This document shows positions 1-6,518 of a DNA stretch of 7,855 nucleotides, piece after piece. The notes under the pieces were generated by a model. It searched no databases. It was not told the DNA's origin and worked only from the letters and a program-made list of their open reading frames with translations. How positions within the stretch are numbered: position 1 is the stretch's first letter; each line of letters starts with the position of its first letter. Both the position numbers and the translations under genes were made by a program. Origin of the DNA: an uncultured Oscillospiraceae bacterium (GTDB taxonomy: Bacteria > Bacillota > Clostridia > Oscillospirales > Oscillospiraceae); NCBI GenBank assembly GCA_910584805.1, contig CAJUCB010000007.1, forward strand, positions 1,307-9,161. Reading direction: 5' to 3'.

Positions 1-669
1 GGGGATACCGGGCCATACATACGCATCGCCCAGATCATGCTCAATCGCATCGCCGAAAATTATCCTGCCATTCCAAGGATTCAGCCGGTAAACGGGGTGT
101 TCACTGCCACCATGGAAAAGACTGTGCGCATCTTCCAGGGCATCTTCAACCTCACGGCAGACGGCATCATCGGCCGTTCTACCTGGTATATGATGGTGCA
201 GCTCTACACCAGTGTCCTGCGGCTCTCTGAGCTGGTCAGCCTGGGACAGACCTATTACTTCGTAGACTTCACCTACACTGCCCCCACCACCTACGGCCAG
301 ACAGGCAGCCAGGTTTCCCTGCTGCAATACATGTTGTCCATGCTGTCCCAGTTCAATGTGGTCATCCCCTTTGTCACCATTGACGGGATCTTTGGCAATG
401 AGACCTTGCAAGCGGTCCTAGCCCTACAGCGGGACGTTGGCCTGCCAGAGACCGGGGTTGTGGACGAGGCCACGTGGCTGGCCTTGGTGAACCGCTACCG
501 TGGAATCAACGAGACGGTAATCAACAACCCCAACTTCTTCCCAGACAGCCCCGAGGGGGTGGCCTTCTCCATCGACGAGCTGGAAAGCACTCTGGAAGCC
601 GTCCGGGAAAGTGGGCTTCTGCCCATACGTTATGGCCAGACCGACACGGAGAGGAGGGTATCCCTATGA
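1..669 (+). CDS. Tandem peptidoglycan-binding domain protein (5' end missing)
   Basis: The frame is open from the first base and already reads domain-like sequence (GDTGPYIRIAQ), so the true start lies outside the window; the in-frame Met at base 37 falls inside a domain and is unlikely to be the start. The visible 222 residues hold two copies of a PG_binding_1-like helical domain, at about residues 1-75 and 98-167. Each has the family pattern of a leading helix with LQ or AQ and ML, then DGIFG or NGVF, a T.. V..(F/L)Q helix, and a closing DG(I/V)(I/V)...TW motif. The C-terminal 55 residues are acidic and without a recognised domain. Such domains bind cell-wall peptidoglycan and in Clostridia are often attached to spore or cortex hydrolases; any catalytic part would lie upstream, unseen. 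Its stop overlaps the next start (ATGA at 666-669), so the two are probably translated together. Wall binding is well supported; the exact role is unknown. Confidence 0.85.
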   Translation, partial: GDTGPYIRIAQIMLNRIAENYPAIPRIQPVNGVFTATMEKTVRIFQGIFNLTADGIIGRSTWYMMVQLYTSVLRLSELVSLGQTYYFVDFTYTAPTTYGQTGSQVSLLQYMLSMLSQFNVVIPFVTIDGIFGNETLQAVLALQRDVGLPETGVVDEATWLALVNRYRGINETVINNPNFFPDSPEGVAFSIDELESTLEAVRESGLLPIRYGQTDTERRVSL

Positions 670-1214
670 GCAATTACATCAACCCCACCGCTCCTGTGGT
701 CAGCCTGCAACGGATGCTCAACGCCCTGTCCCCAGAGCTCCCAAACCTACCCAAGCTGCAACCGGATGGCGTCTTTGGGGAATCCACCATGGAGGCGGTG
801 ATGATATTCCAGCGCAGCCAAGAGCTCCCTGTGACGGGGATCGTAGACGCGGCCACCTGGGAAGCCCTGACGAAAGCCTACATCAACCTGATGCGCCCCT
901 CCAAGCCCCCCCAGCCGGTGTGCCTTTACGCCCAGGTCGCTGGCTGGGCCGTCTCCCCAGGGGAATTCTCCCTCCTGCTCTTCCCCATCCAGGGGATGTT
1001 CTCTGCCCTGTCTGAGCGTCTGGACGGCGTACAGGCAGCCCCGCCCTCCGGTTGGCTGGACCAGGCCACCGCTGAAAACCTGCGCTGGCTACAGCGGTGC
1101 AGCAGCTGTGAGGTCTGCGGCTCCTTGAACCAATCCACCTGGAACTACCTGCGCCGAATCTATGAGACCTTCGTAGTCCGCGCCTTGGAGCTCCCTCCGG
1201 ACAGCGTTTCCTGA
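666..1214 (+). CDS. Small peptidoglycan-binding protein with two PG-binding domains
   Basis: This 182-residue protein starts at ATG 666, overlapping the previous stop by four bases, with AGGAGG at 652-657 eight bases upstream. The frame runs open further upstream, but the ribosome binding site and the domain boundary favour this start. Residues 10-72 form a clear PG_binding_1 domain (SLQRMLNAL, PDGVFGEST, VTGIVDAATW). Residues about 100-170 look like a second, degenerate copy (GMFSALSERLDGV, GWLDQAT, LQR, GSLNQSTWNYL). It carries three closely spaced cysteines (C145, C148, C151) where the first copy has none. A Pro-rich linker joins the copies. There is no signal peptide and no catalytic motif, so it is probably a binding partner or targeting subunit of the protein encoded just upstream. 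The operon arrangement is seen directly; a spore-wall role is inference from clostridial relatives. Confidence 0.85.
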   Translation: MSNYINPTAPVVSLQRMLNALSPELPNLPKLQPDGVFGESTMEAVMIFQRSQELPVTGIVDAATWEALTKAYINLMRPSKPPQPVCLYAQVAGWAVSPGEFSLLLFPIQGMFSALSERLDGVQAAPPSGWLDQATAENLRWLQRCSSCEVCGSLNQSTWNYLRRIYETFVVRALELPPDSVS

Positions 1215-1223
1215 GATAACAAA

Positions 1224-1258
1224 CGCGCCCCCGAACAAAACAGCTGTTCGGGGGCGCG
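1224..1258. terminator. Bidirectional intrinsic terminator between convergent genes
   Basis: A perfect 14-bp inverted repeat (arms 1224-1237 and 1245-1258, CGCGCCCCCGAACA and its complement) encloses a 7-base loop. It sits between the plus-strand gene ending at 1214 and the minus-strand gene ending at 1287. Read on the minus strand the stem is followed by TTTGTTATC, a fair U-tract; read on the plus strand it is followed by AAAGTTTA, a poorer one. It most likely ends the minus-strand transcript well and the plus-strand one less efficiently. Confidence 0.85.
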
Positions 1259-1286
1259 AAAGTTTATGGGAAATCGAAAGGTTCCA

Positions 1287-4013
1287 TCAATAGACCACCA
1301 CGGTAGTCCCGCTGGGGATGTTGTTATACATATACCAGATATCGTCGTTGTACATCCGCAGGCAGCCGTGGCTGACAGGGTAGCCGATGCTGGCATCGTA
1401 ATAACGGTCCGAGTTCATGGGCCAATACTGCAAGCGGGAGTGGAAAGCCAAGCCGGAAGTCCCGTTGAAGCGGACAATGGGCCCACAGTAGTAGGAGCCA
1501 TAGTTCCAATAGGACTGCTTATAGGAGGTGGTGTACACACCCCGTGGCGTGGCCGTGCTGGCCTTGCCAGAGGCGCACAGGCAGCAGCGGGCAATGTCCC
1601 AATTCCCCTGGGAACCTGTGAAAATGTTCACCCGCTGATAGGTCAGGTTCACCCAGACCAGATATTCAGTCTGGCTGGAATAGCCCTTCAAGTTTACCCA
1701 TGCTTTTTTGATCTCCGCCGGATAGTCGTTATTGGCAGCCCAAGCAAAGGTGTAGTTCCCGGCATAACGGCTGGTCACGGTGCGCAGCACATCCTCCGCC
1801 GTCAGGCCATGGTAGTAGAGATAGTCATAGTTTTCCAGGGTAAGGTTGCTGGTGGCCTCAATCTGCTGGGCCCGGCCATCCAAGGTGGTATAGCTGAGCA
1901 CAAAGCGTATGGTAGAGGCGGTGTTCATGGTTTCCGTGTAAGTATACGTATGGCTGAGCCTGGGAATATCCTGGCCCAGAAGGATATTCTGGGTGGATAC
2001 CTTGTTGCCATCTACATACCACTCCCCAATGCAGTGCTTCCCTGCTTCGGGATAGTTGATATTGGCTGTGACCTCCAACGGCTGCCCTGCCGGCAGGGTC
2101 CCAGGGGTATTAAGGGAGACCGTAGCCCGGGCGATGCCGTTGTCCTCAAAATTCTCCAAGGCCAAGCTGGCGCTGCCGTCCACCTTCTGCTCCCGGCCGT
2201 CCTGGGTGGTATAGGTCAGGGCATAGGTCACAGTGCTGGTCTCAGGCATCCCGTAATAGTAGTCATACCGGTAGGACAAGCTGGCTGGGCCTCCGCCTAG
2301 GACAAAGCTGTCTGTGGCCACCTCTTTGCCGTCCACATACCAGTGGCCAGTACACTGCTGCCCGGCTTCCGGAGTCTCCACCGCAGCAGTAGCCGTGAGG
2401 GTTTCCCCTGCTGCCAGCTGCTCCGGCAGGGACACTGTAATTACAGCGTCCGCCAGGCCCAAGTCGGCAAAGGTATCCAAATAGATTTCGTCACTGTCCT
2501 CCTGGGTGTAACGGTCTCCGTCGGTGTTTTCAAAGGTCAGGACCGCTTTCAACTCCGCATCCTGTTTCAAATCGTGGGTATAGTTGGGCGTGATGGCACA
2601 GACGGGGTCCTCCTGGCCTAGAAGCAATTTCTGCTCCTGCATACACTCCCCATTCAGATACCAGGAAATGGTACACAGCTTGCCCTTGTCTTCCTCCGGC
2701 ACAGTCAGCCTTGCGGTGGCCCGCAAGGTCTCCCCGGCTGGCAGGGCACTGGGGGCATTCAGCTTCAGCTCCACCCCGCTGATATCGAAGTTTGTCCACT
2801 TGGTCACGTTACCCTTGGAGACATTGAGCTGGTAATGTTGGGTATGTAAGGTCACGTCGTCCACCCGGCCGCCGCCATTGACCTTGTTGTCCCGGCCAGA
2901 CAGCAGGAGGCTCTCTGCCTTCCCGTCCAGTTTCAGGGTATTGTTTCCCCCGGTGAACGCGATGTCCTTCACCGTGCATCCCTTGGCCAACGTGATGGTG
3001 TTCCCGCTCCCAGAGACCATCAAACGATCCAGGTTGCCGCTCAGCTCCACGGTGCGGCCGCTGCCAGTGACCTCCACCTGGGGGATATCTGTGCGCAGGT
3101 CCACCTTGCCGTTACCCTCGGCCACCACCAGGGTATCCACCTGGCAGTAAGCGGGATGTTTCAGGAGCACGTCGCCCTTGGCCGCCAGGACAAGGGTGCC
3201 AATCTGACTGGTGCCGTCCAGTTGGAAGGACTCCAACTGCTCAGAGCGGACCACCACCAGGTCTGCCGTCATGTTCAGCAGGCTCACGTTGGAGGCACTC
3301 TGATCCAGCCACAGGTTCTTCACCTGCAAGCCGTTCAAGGCAGCGTTCCCAGAGAGGACCGCCCCCTGGTTCCCCTGGCCTCCATAGCCATAGGCAGTGG
3401 TATACTCATCCGCCAGGCGGAACAGGATGGTGGCGAACTCCCCGCGAGTTAGGTTCCGCTGGAGCTGAAGCCCTCCGTCCACACCGGAGACCACCCCTCT
3501 GCTCACCAAAGCTGCCGCCGCCCGCTGGGTCTCACCGGTGAGCAAGGCGGTATCAGAAAAAGCATCCAGCACAGACAGGTCCGGCACCGCCCCCACCACC
3601 TGGAAAGCCCGGCCAAAGAGGCAGAATGCATCCCCACGGGTGATGGGTTCGTTGAGGGAAGCTGCCATATCCTTATCCAACAGCCCTGCATAGATGGCCT
3701 TGGCAGCATAGTCCCGATACCAGGCGTTTGGGGGAATATCCAAGTCACTGATGTCCGCCTGCCCGGTAACATTGAGCACCCGGCAGAGGATGGTTACCGC
3801 CTGGGCGGTGGTGATGCTATCGTTGGGGGCCATGGTGGCCGGCCCGCTGCCGGACATAAGCCCTTTCTCATAGGCCTGCTGCAAGGTATCCTTCGCCCAA
3901 TGGTCCTGCACATCTGTAAAGTCCGCAAAGGCCGCCGAAGCGGACACCATACTGCCCAAGGCCAGGAGCGTTCCCAGGAACGCAGCCGCAGCCTTTTTCC
4001 CTCGTTTCCTCAT
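1287..4013 (-). CDS. SLH-anchored L,D-transpeptidase (YkuD) with Ig-like repeats
   Basis: This 908-residue secreted wall enzyme starts at ATG 4013, chosen because AGGAGG lies eight bases upstream and the N-terminus then reads as a signal peptide (MRKRGKK, a hydrophobic core, cleavage near ASAAFA, residue 30). Three SLH repeats follow at about 32-80, 96-140 and 150-203 (FTDV..HWA, ITRGDAF, LTRGEFATILFRLA). Residues about 215-410 are a Gly/Asn/Val-rich, beta-helix-like stretch. Three Ig-like repeats span about 412-515, 523-625 and 629-728, sharing LPAGE/Q and C..(S/G)..WY(V/L)(D/N)G. The C-terminal YkuD domain (about 780-908) has H858 and the catalytic SHGCLRM motif (Cys884). YkuD enzymes form 3-3 crosslinks or attach proteins to peptidoglycan; SLH domains bind wall polymers. 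The enzyme probably acts outside the membrane, held to the wall. The natural substrate is unknown. It has its own promoter and a terminator at 1224-1258. Confidence 0.93.
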   Translation of the reverse strand: MRKRGKKAAAAFLGTLLALGSMVSASAAFADFTDVQDHWAKDTLQQAYEKGLMSGSGPATMAPNDSITTAQAVTILCRVLNVTGQADISDLDIPPNAWYRDYAAKAIYAGLLDKDMAASLNEPITRGDAFCLFGRAFQVVGAVPDLSVLDAFSDTALLTGETQRAAAALVSRGVVSGVDGGLQLQRNLTRGEFATILFRLADEYTTAYGYGGQGNQGAVLSGNAALNGLQVKNLWLDQSASNVSLLNMTADLVVVRSEQLESFQLDGTSQIGTLVLAAKGDVLLKHPAYCQVDTLVVAEGNGKVDLRTDIPQVEVTGSGRTVELSGNLDRLMVSGSGNTITLAKGCTVKDIAFTGGNNTLKLDGKAESLLLSGRDNKVNGGGRVDDVTLHTQHYQLNVSKGNVTKWTNFDISGVELKLNAPSALPAGETLRATARLTVPEEDKGKLCTISWYLNGECMQEQKLLLGQEDPVCAITPNYTHDLKQDAELKAVLTFENTDGDRYTQEDSDEIYLDTFADLGLADAVITVSLPEQLAAGETLTATAAVETPEAGQQCTGHWYVDGKEVATDSFVLGGGPASLSYRYDYYYGMPETSTVTYALTYTTQDGREQKVDGSASLALENFEDNGIARATVSLNTPGTLPAGQPLEVTANINYPEAGKHCIGEWYVDGNKVSTQNILLGQDIPRLSHTYTYTETMNTASTIRFVLSYTTLDGRAQQIEATSNLTLENYDYLYYHGLTAEDVLRTVTSRYAGNYTFAWAANNDYPAEIKKAWVNLKGYSSQTEYLVWVNLTYQRVNIFTGSQGNWDIARCCLCASGKASTATPRGVYTTSYKQSYWNYGSYYCGPIVRFNGTSGLAFHSRLQYWPMNSDRYYDASIGYPVSHGCLRMYNDDIWYMYNNIPSGTTVVVY

Positions 4014-4021
4014 CTCTCGTT

Positions 4022-4027
4022 CCTCCT
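4022..4027 (-). promoter_or_regulatory. Ribosome binding site fixing the start of the YkuD gene
   Basis: On the minus strand AGGAGG lies eight bases before ATG 4013. It rules out the longer frame start at 4049, which would add twelve residues ahead of an obvious signal peptide and place this site inside the coding sequence. Confidence 0.8.
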
Positions 4028-4110
4028 GTGGGGGGTCTCCCCAGTACATTTACCCGGAAGCGGCAAAGGGACAGGGCCACTTTGCGCCTCAAGGCAGAAG
4101 TTCTCCCTGT

Positions 4111-4139
4111 AGTGTAGCGGATTTCCCTTGAGATTGCAA
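4111..4139 (-). promoter_or_regulatory. Sigma-A type promoter for the SLH-YkuD gene
   Basis: On the minus strand a -35 hexamer TTGCAA (4134-4139) and a -10 hexamer TACACT (4111-4116) are separated by exactly 17 bases, close to the housekeeping consensus. The predicted transcript starts near 4104, giving a leader of about 90 bases before ATG 4013. No clear terminator was seen between here and the thioesterase stop at 4216, so some readthrough from that gene is also possible. Confidence 0.6.
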
Positions 4140-4215
4140 GGTTTCCGGAAAGTTTTTCTTCCCCTTCTTCACCCACTTCCCGACAGGGCTAGAAGCTACC
4201 GGTCACACAGAAGGC

Positions 4216-4953
4216 TTACTTCTCCTGAACCTGTAGGAAGGACTTTGCCAAGGTCCGCTCCCCTGCCCGGACAAAAACCATGTGTTCCTGTCCCTCCTGC
4301 CGGTGCAAGATTTCCAGCGCTTCCCCCTCACGGCCCTCGTTGGCATATTGGATATCAAAGGTCTTGACCTGATGCTTGTCCCAGAACCCAGAGGGAAAGG
4401 CATCGGCGACCAGGCGCACATAGGCCACATTGTTGATATGGCTGTTCATGTCTGTATCCATGGTGCGAACCTGATGCCGGTATGCCAATTCCATTTCCTC
4501 CAACACCACCTTGCGCCGCCGGAAGGGCTCCGTCACCACCGGGGGCAACAGTTCAATGTCCTGGGGGAAGGGCGTGGCATTGAGACGGCCCATAGCGTGG
4601 TTGGCCACGTCGATTGGGCACAGCTCCTGGCGGCAGCGGACCAAGGGCGTCCCGTCCAAAGCCTCCACCTGGCTGTCCAGATGGACCGCCAAGGTGGTAA
4701 GCTTCACCGGGAACGCCCGGAGGCGCACCTGTTCCATCCAGCGAGGGATGCGGTCATAGCACAGCTTGCTTCGAACCACGGCCCAGACCATGCCATGGCT
4801 CTGGCTCATGCCCACAGCATCACAGCCGTATTGATGGAACAGCTCCGTCATACCGTCCTGAAAGAGGAGGGAGGCGTGGAAGGGCCCCATCTCGCAATCA
4901 CGATCCACATAGGCTGCGGAAACCAACAGCTCCTTTTCTAAATAATTTTTCAT
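4216..4953 (-). CDS. Acyl-ACP thioesterase (FatA/FatB-like double hotdog)
   Basis: The 245-residue product hydrolyses acyl-acyl carrier protein to free fatty acid and ACP in the cytoplasm. ATG 4953 is chosen over the open frame extending to 5070: AAGGA lies about nine bases upstream, and homology-like sequence begins with YLEKELLVSAAYVDRD. Residues 1-125 form the first hotdog half and 150-245 the second. The second carries D-M-N-S-H-I-N-N (D168, N170, H172, N174, N175), with E206 34 residues after H172 in IQYANEGREGE. This matches the Asp/Asn/His/Glu set and spacing known from plant FatB enzymes. Length agrees with bacterial family members. It is monocistronic or leads into the wall gene downstream, and is divergent from the GIY-YIG gene. 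Chain-length preference cannot be read from the sequence. A role in recycling or export of fatty acids is inference. Confidence 0.88.
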   Translation of the reverse strand: MKNYLEKELLVSAAYVDRDCEMGPFHASLLFQDGMTELFHQYGCDAVGMSQSHGMVWAVVRSKLCYDRIPRWMEQVRLRAFPVKLTTLAVHLDSQVEALDGTPLVRCRQELCPIDVANHAMGRLNATPFPQDIELLPPVVTEPFRRRKVVLEEMELAYRHQVRTMDTDMNSHINNVAYVRLVADAFPSGFWDKHQVKTFDIQYANEGREGEALEILHRQEGQEHMVFVRAGERTLAKSFLQVQEK

Positions 4954-4971
4954 TCTTCCCGATCCTTTTTC

Positions 4972-5000
4972 TTGAAAATTTAGGAAAACTGCCGTATGAT
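4972..5000 (+). promoter_or_regulatory. Sigma-A type promoter for the GIY-YIG gene
   Basis: TTGAAA (4972-4977) and TATGAT (4995-5000) are separated by 17 bases, each hexamer one mismatch from the housekeeping consensus. The start of transcription would be near 5007, leaving an unusually long leader of about 110 bases before ATG 5119. I see no riboswitch or attenuator in that leader. Confidence 0.55.
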
Positions 5001-5047
5001 ACAGGGGTCTTATCTCAAAAGAGCTTGTCTCCTTTTGCGGTACGACG

Positions 5048-5109
5048 AATGTATCCGCCGGAATTTTCACGGTAAAGGATATTTTACAGGAAAGTTTTCA
5101 AGAACGCAA
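5048..5109 (-). promoter_or_regulatory. Candidate promoters for the thioesterase gene
   Basis: Two weaker 17-base-spaced pairs read on the minus strand: TTGCGT (5104-5109) with TAAAAT (5081-5086), and TTTACC (5071-5076) with TACATT (5048-5053). Either would transcribe the thioesterase gene with a leader of roughly 90 to 120 bases, overlapping the divergent leader of the GIY-YIG gene. Neither is strong enough to choose between. Confidence 0.3.
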
Positions 5110-5118
5110 GGGGAGACC

Positions 5119-5385
5119 ATGGAGAGTTTTACCTATATCCTCCGCTGCGCAGACGGCAGCTTATACACCGGCTGGACCAATGACCTGGCAAAACGGCTGT
5201 CCACCCACAATGCCGGGCGGGGTGCCAAATACACCCGCACCCGGCGTCCGGTGGCACTGGTCTATTGGGAGCGGTTCCCCACGAAGCAGGCGGCCATGTC
5301 CAGGGAGTGGGCCATCAAACAGTTGAGCCGGCAGGAAAAGCTGGCCCTGATCCGCACCCAGGGAGGGGACGGGCAGCTGCCGTGA
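5119..5385 (+). CDS. GIY-YIG nuclease-fold protein (YhbQ/YazA, UPF0213 type)
   Basis: This small 88-residue protein consists of a single GIY-YIG domain. The two halves of the name motif are seen as TYIL (Y6) and LYTG (Y16), followed by R26 in NDLAKRLSTH, a conserved His30, and the catalytic-type Glu63 in SREWAIKQL. Length and layout match the YhbQ/YazA group rather than UvrC or homing endonucleases. ATG 5119 follows AAGGGGAG; the frame runs open to 4996 but that extension resembles no family member and contains the leader of the likely promoter. Members are linked to DNA repair or processing of branched or damaged DNA, but their true substrate is unsettled, so the function here is only a family-level call. 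The gene converges on sigK with 27 bases between stop codons. Confidence 0.88.
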   Translation: MESFTYILRCADGSLYTGWTNDLAKRLSTHNAGRGAKYTRTRRPVALVYWERFPTKQAAMSREWAIKQLSRQEKLALIRTQGGDGQLP

Positions 5386-5403
5386 GATGCCTCCCCTCCC
5401 TGG
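5358..5403. repeat. 12-bp inverted repeat at convergent gene junction
   Basis: Arms 5358-5369 and 5392-5403 (CCAGGGAGGGGA and its complement) pair perfectly around a 22-base loop. The left arm lies in the last codons of the GIY-YIG gene and the right arm just before the sigK stop. No U-tract follows on either strand, so it is not a textbook intrinsic terminator; it may still block or stabilise the 3' ends of both convergent transcripts. Confidence 0.5.
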
Positions 5404-5412
5404 TGCTGTAGA

Positions 5413-6096
5413 TCACCGTTCCATCCCCTCCCGCAGTTTCCCCAAGGCCTTCTTTTCCAGCCGGGAAACATAAGACCGGCTGATCCCGCAGACGGCAGCA
5501 ATCTCTCGCTGGGTACGGGGGCCCTCGCCGTCCAGCCCATAGCGCAATGTGACCACCTTAGCCTCCCGCGGGGTCAGGCAACTCTGGACGCACTGGCGGA
5601 CCTTGGCGCAGGAGTCCCGGGTATCCAGGTTTTCCAGCATATCGTCGTCCACGCTGATCACATCCATCAGAGACAGGGCATTGCCCTCCCGGTCGGACTC
5701 GATGGAATCGGAGAGGGAGACGTCCCCCTGGTACTTGCGCTGGCTGCGGAAGTACATCAAAATCTCGTTCTCTACGCAGCGGCTGGCATAGGTGGCCAGG
5801 CGGACGTTTTTGTCCGGCTTGAAGGTAGATATCCCCTTGATGAGCCCAATGGTCCCGATGGAGAGCAAGTCATCCTGGTCACTGGCCTGGACATAGTATT
5901 TCTTCAGTATGTGAGACACCAGGCGAAGATTGTGCTCAATGAGCTTGTTCCTAGCCTCCATGTCCCCTTGGGCAAAGCGTGCTAAGTATTCCCGCTCCTC
6001 TTCCGCTTTCAAGGGCCGGGGAAAGGAGCCGGTATTGCCCAGCCTCAGGGGAAAGCAGACCGTATTGAGCAGCAGCATAAGCCATGCTGAAATCAT
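5413..6096 (-). CDS. sigK: RNA polymerase sporulation sigma factor SigK (pro-form)
   Basis: This 227-residue protein directs RNA polymerase to late mother-cell sporulation genes. ATG 6096 is chosen because AGGAGG (6105-6110) sits eight bases upstream; the alternative GTG at 6105 overlaps that site. Residues 1-19 are hydrophobic (ISAWLMLLLNTVCFPL) and precede SFPRPL, matching the layout of Bacillus pro-sigma-K, whose N-terminal pro-sequence is removed by the SpoIVFB protease. Region 2 spans about 46-116 (ARNKLIEHNLRLV, DLLSIGTIGLIKGI, ATYASRCVENEILMYFR). The region 4 helix-turn-helix is at about 195-217 (TQREIAAVCGISRSYVSRLE). The frame is continuous, with no skin-type element splitting it as in some Bacillus and Clostridioides strains. 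No clear sigma-E type promoter was recognised upstream. SigE is the main alternative; the FPxPL start and pro-sequence favour SigK. Confidence 0.92.
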   Translation of the reverse strand: MISAWLMLLLNTVCFPLRLGNTGSFPRPLKAEEEREYLARFAQGDMEARNKLIEHNLRLVSHILKKYYVQASDQDDLLSIGTIGLIKGISTFKPDKNVRLATYASRCVENEILMYFRSQRKYQGDVSLSDSIESDREGNALSLMDVISVDDDMLENLDTRDSCAKVRQCVQSCLTPREAKVVTLRYGLDGEGPRTQREIAAVCGISRSYVSRLEKKALGKLREGMER

Positions 6097-6104
6097 TGGC
6101 AGCA

Positions 6105-6110
6105 CCTCCT
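6105..6110 (-). promoter_or_regulatory. Ribosome binding site fixing the sigK start
   Basis: AGGAGG on the minus strand lies eight bases before ATG 6096. The upstream in-frame GTG at 6105 shares its first base with the last base of this site and cannot be initiated from it. Confidence 0.8.
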
Positions 6111-6169
6111 ATCTTCTACTCTATTCCCCGGTGCCTGTCTCCATTTCCTAAAATTGACCACTTCACGCA

Positions 6170-6207
6170 CAAACCCACAGGCGGAACCTGCTCCACCTGT
6201 GGGTTTG
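6170..6207. repeat. 12-bp hairpin between the XRE gene and sigK
   Basis: Perfect arms CAAACCCACAGG (6170-6181) and its complement (6196-6207) flank a 14-base loop. It lies about 60 bases past the XRE stop and about 75 bases before the sigK start on the minus strand. Neither side has an adjacent U-tract (the nearest T-run is about 16 bases beyond the stem on the minus strand). It may act as a weak terminator for the XRE transcript or as a protein-binding site upstream of sigK; the sequence alone does not decide. Confidence 0.55.
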
Positions 6208-6267
6208 CACCATTCAAATCAAAAAACCAATACGCTTCCCAGGGACATGGCTGCCCCTTTTCCTCCC

Positions 6268-6495
6268 TCACGGATTCTCATCTGTCCGGGGTGCCACCAG
6301 CACTTCCATGGGGATTTCCAGCACCTTACTGATCCTGTAGACCACGGAACAGGAGGAATTTGTGTCCTTGGTGATCAGGTTGCGCAAATGCCGGTCGGTA
6401 ATGCCCAACTGCTCTGCAAAGGCTTCCTCTGTCAGCTTCCGTGCTTTTATTTCCCGCTTCAGGATATCATGTCTCAGGAGTGGCGAAACAGCCAT
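6268..6495 (-). CDS. Short XRE-family helix-turn-helix regulator
   Basis: The 75-residue product is little more than one Cro/C1-type DNA-binding domain. Residues about 11-66 read as five helices, with LTEEAFAEQLGITDRHLRNLI (about 21-41) containing the helix-turn-helix and VVYRISKVLEIPMEVLV as the closing helices. There is no sensor, membrane or oligomerisation domain. The ATG at 6495 has a near-perfect AAGGAGGTG site with suitable spacing. It lies on the same strand as sigK with 171 bases between, and downstream of the ABC operon with a 170-base gap. Such small regulators often repress their own promoter. A 6-bp inverted repeat upstream (6519-6550) could be that operator. The target genes are unknown; any link with sigK is only positional. 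Confidence 0.8.
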   Translation of the reverse strand: MAVSPLLRHDILKREIKARKLTEEAFAEQLGITDRHLRNLITKDTNSSCSVVYRISKVLEIPMEVLVAPRTDENP

Positions 6496-6518
6496 CGCTC
6501 ACACCTCCTTTCTTGCTT

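Noticed and set aside
474..665. Upstream extension of the second peptidoglycan-binding gene
   Set aside because: It overlaps the preceding gene in another frame, reads as low-complexity Arg/Pro/Gly sequence, and a strong ribosome binding site points to ATG 666.
1266..2300. Long open frame (344 codons) on the plus strand, antisense to the YkuD gene
   Set aside because: It lies wholly opposite a well-supported gene, has no recognisable domain or ribosome binding site, and its Val/Ile/Gly-rich, low-complexity product is what the reverse frame of a GC-rich gene gives.
4141..4215. Terminator for the thioesterase gene
   Set aside because: Only short palindromes (such as TTTCCGGAAA at 4142-4151) are present, with no stem plus U-tract.
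4996..5118. N-terminal extension of the GIY-YIG protein by 41 residues
   Set aside because: The added residues match no family pattern, and the frame start coincides with the -10 element of the likely promoter.
5413..6096. skin-type insertion in sigK or other mobile element
   Set aside because: The reading frame is continuous through all sigma regions, and no recombinase or attachment repeats are seen in the window.
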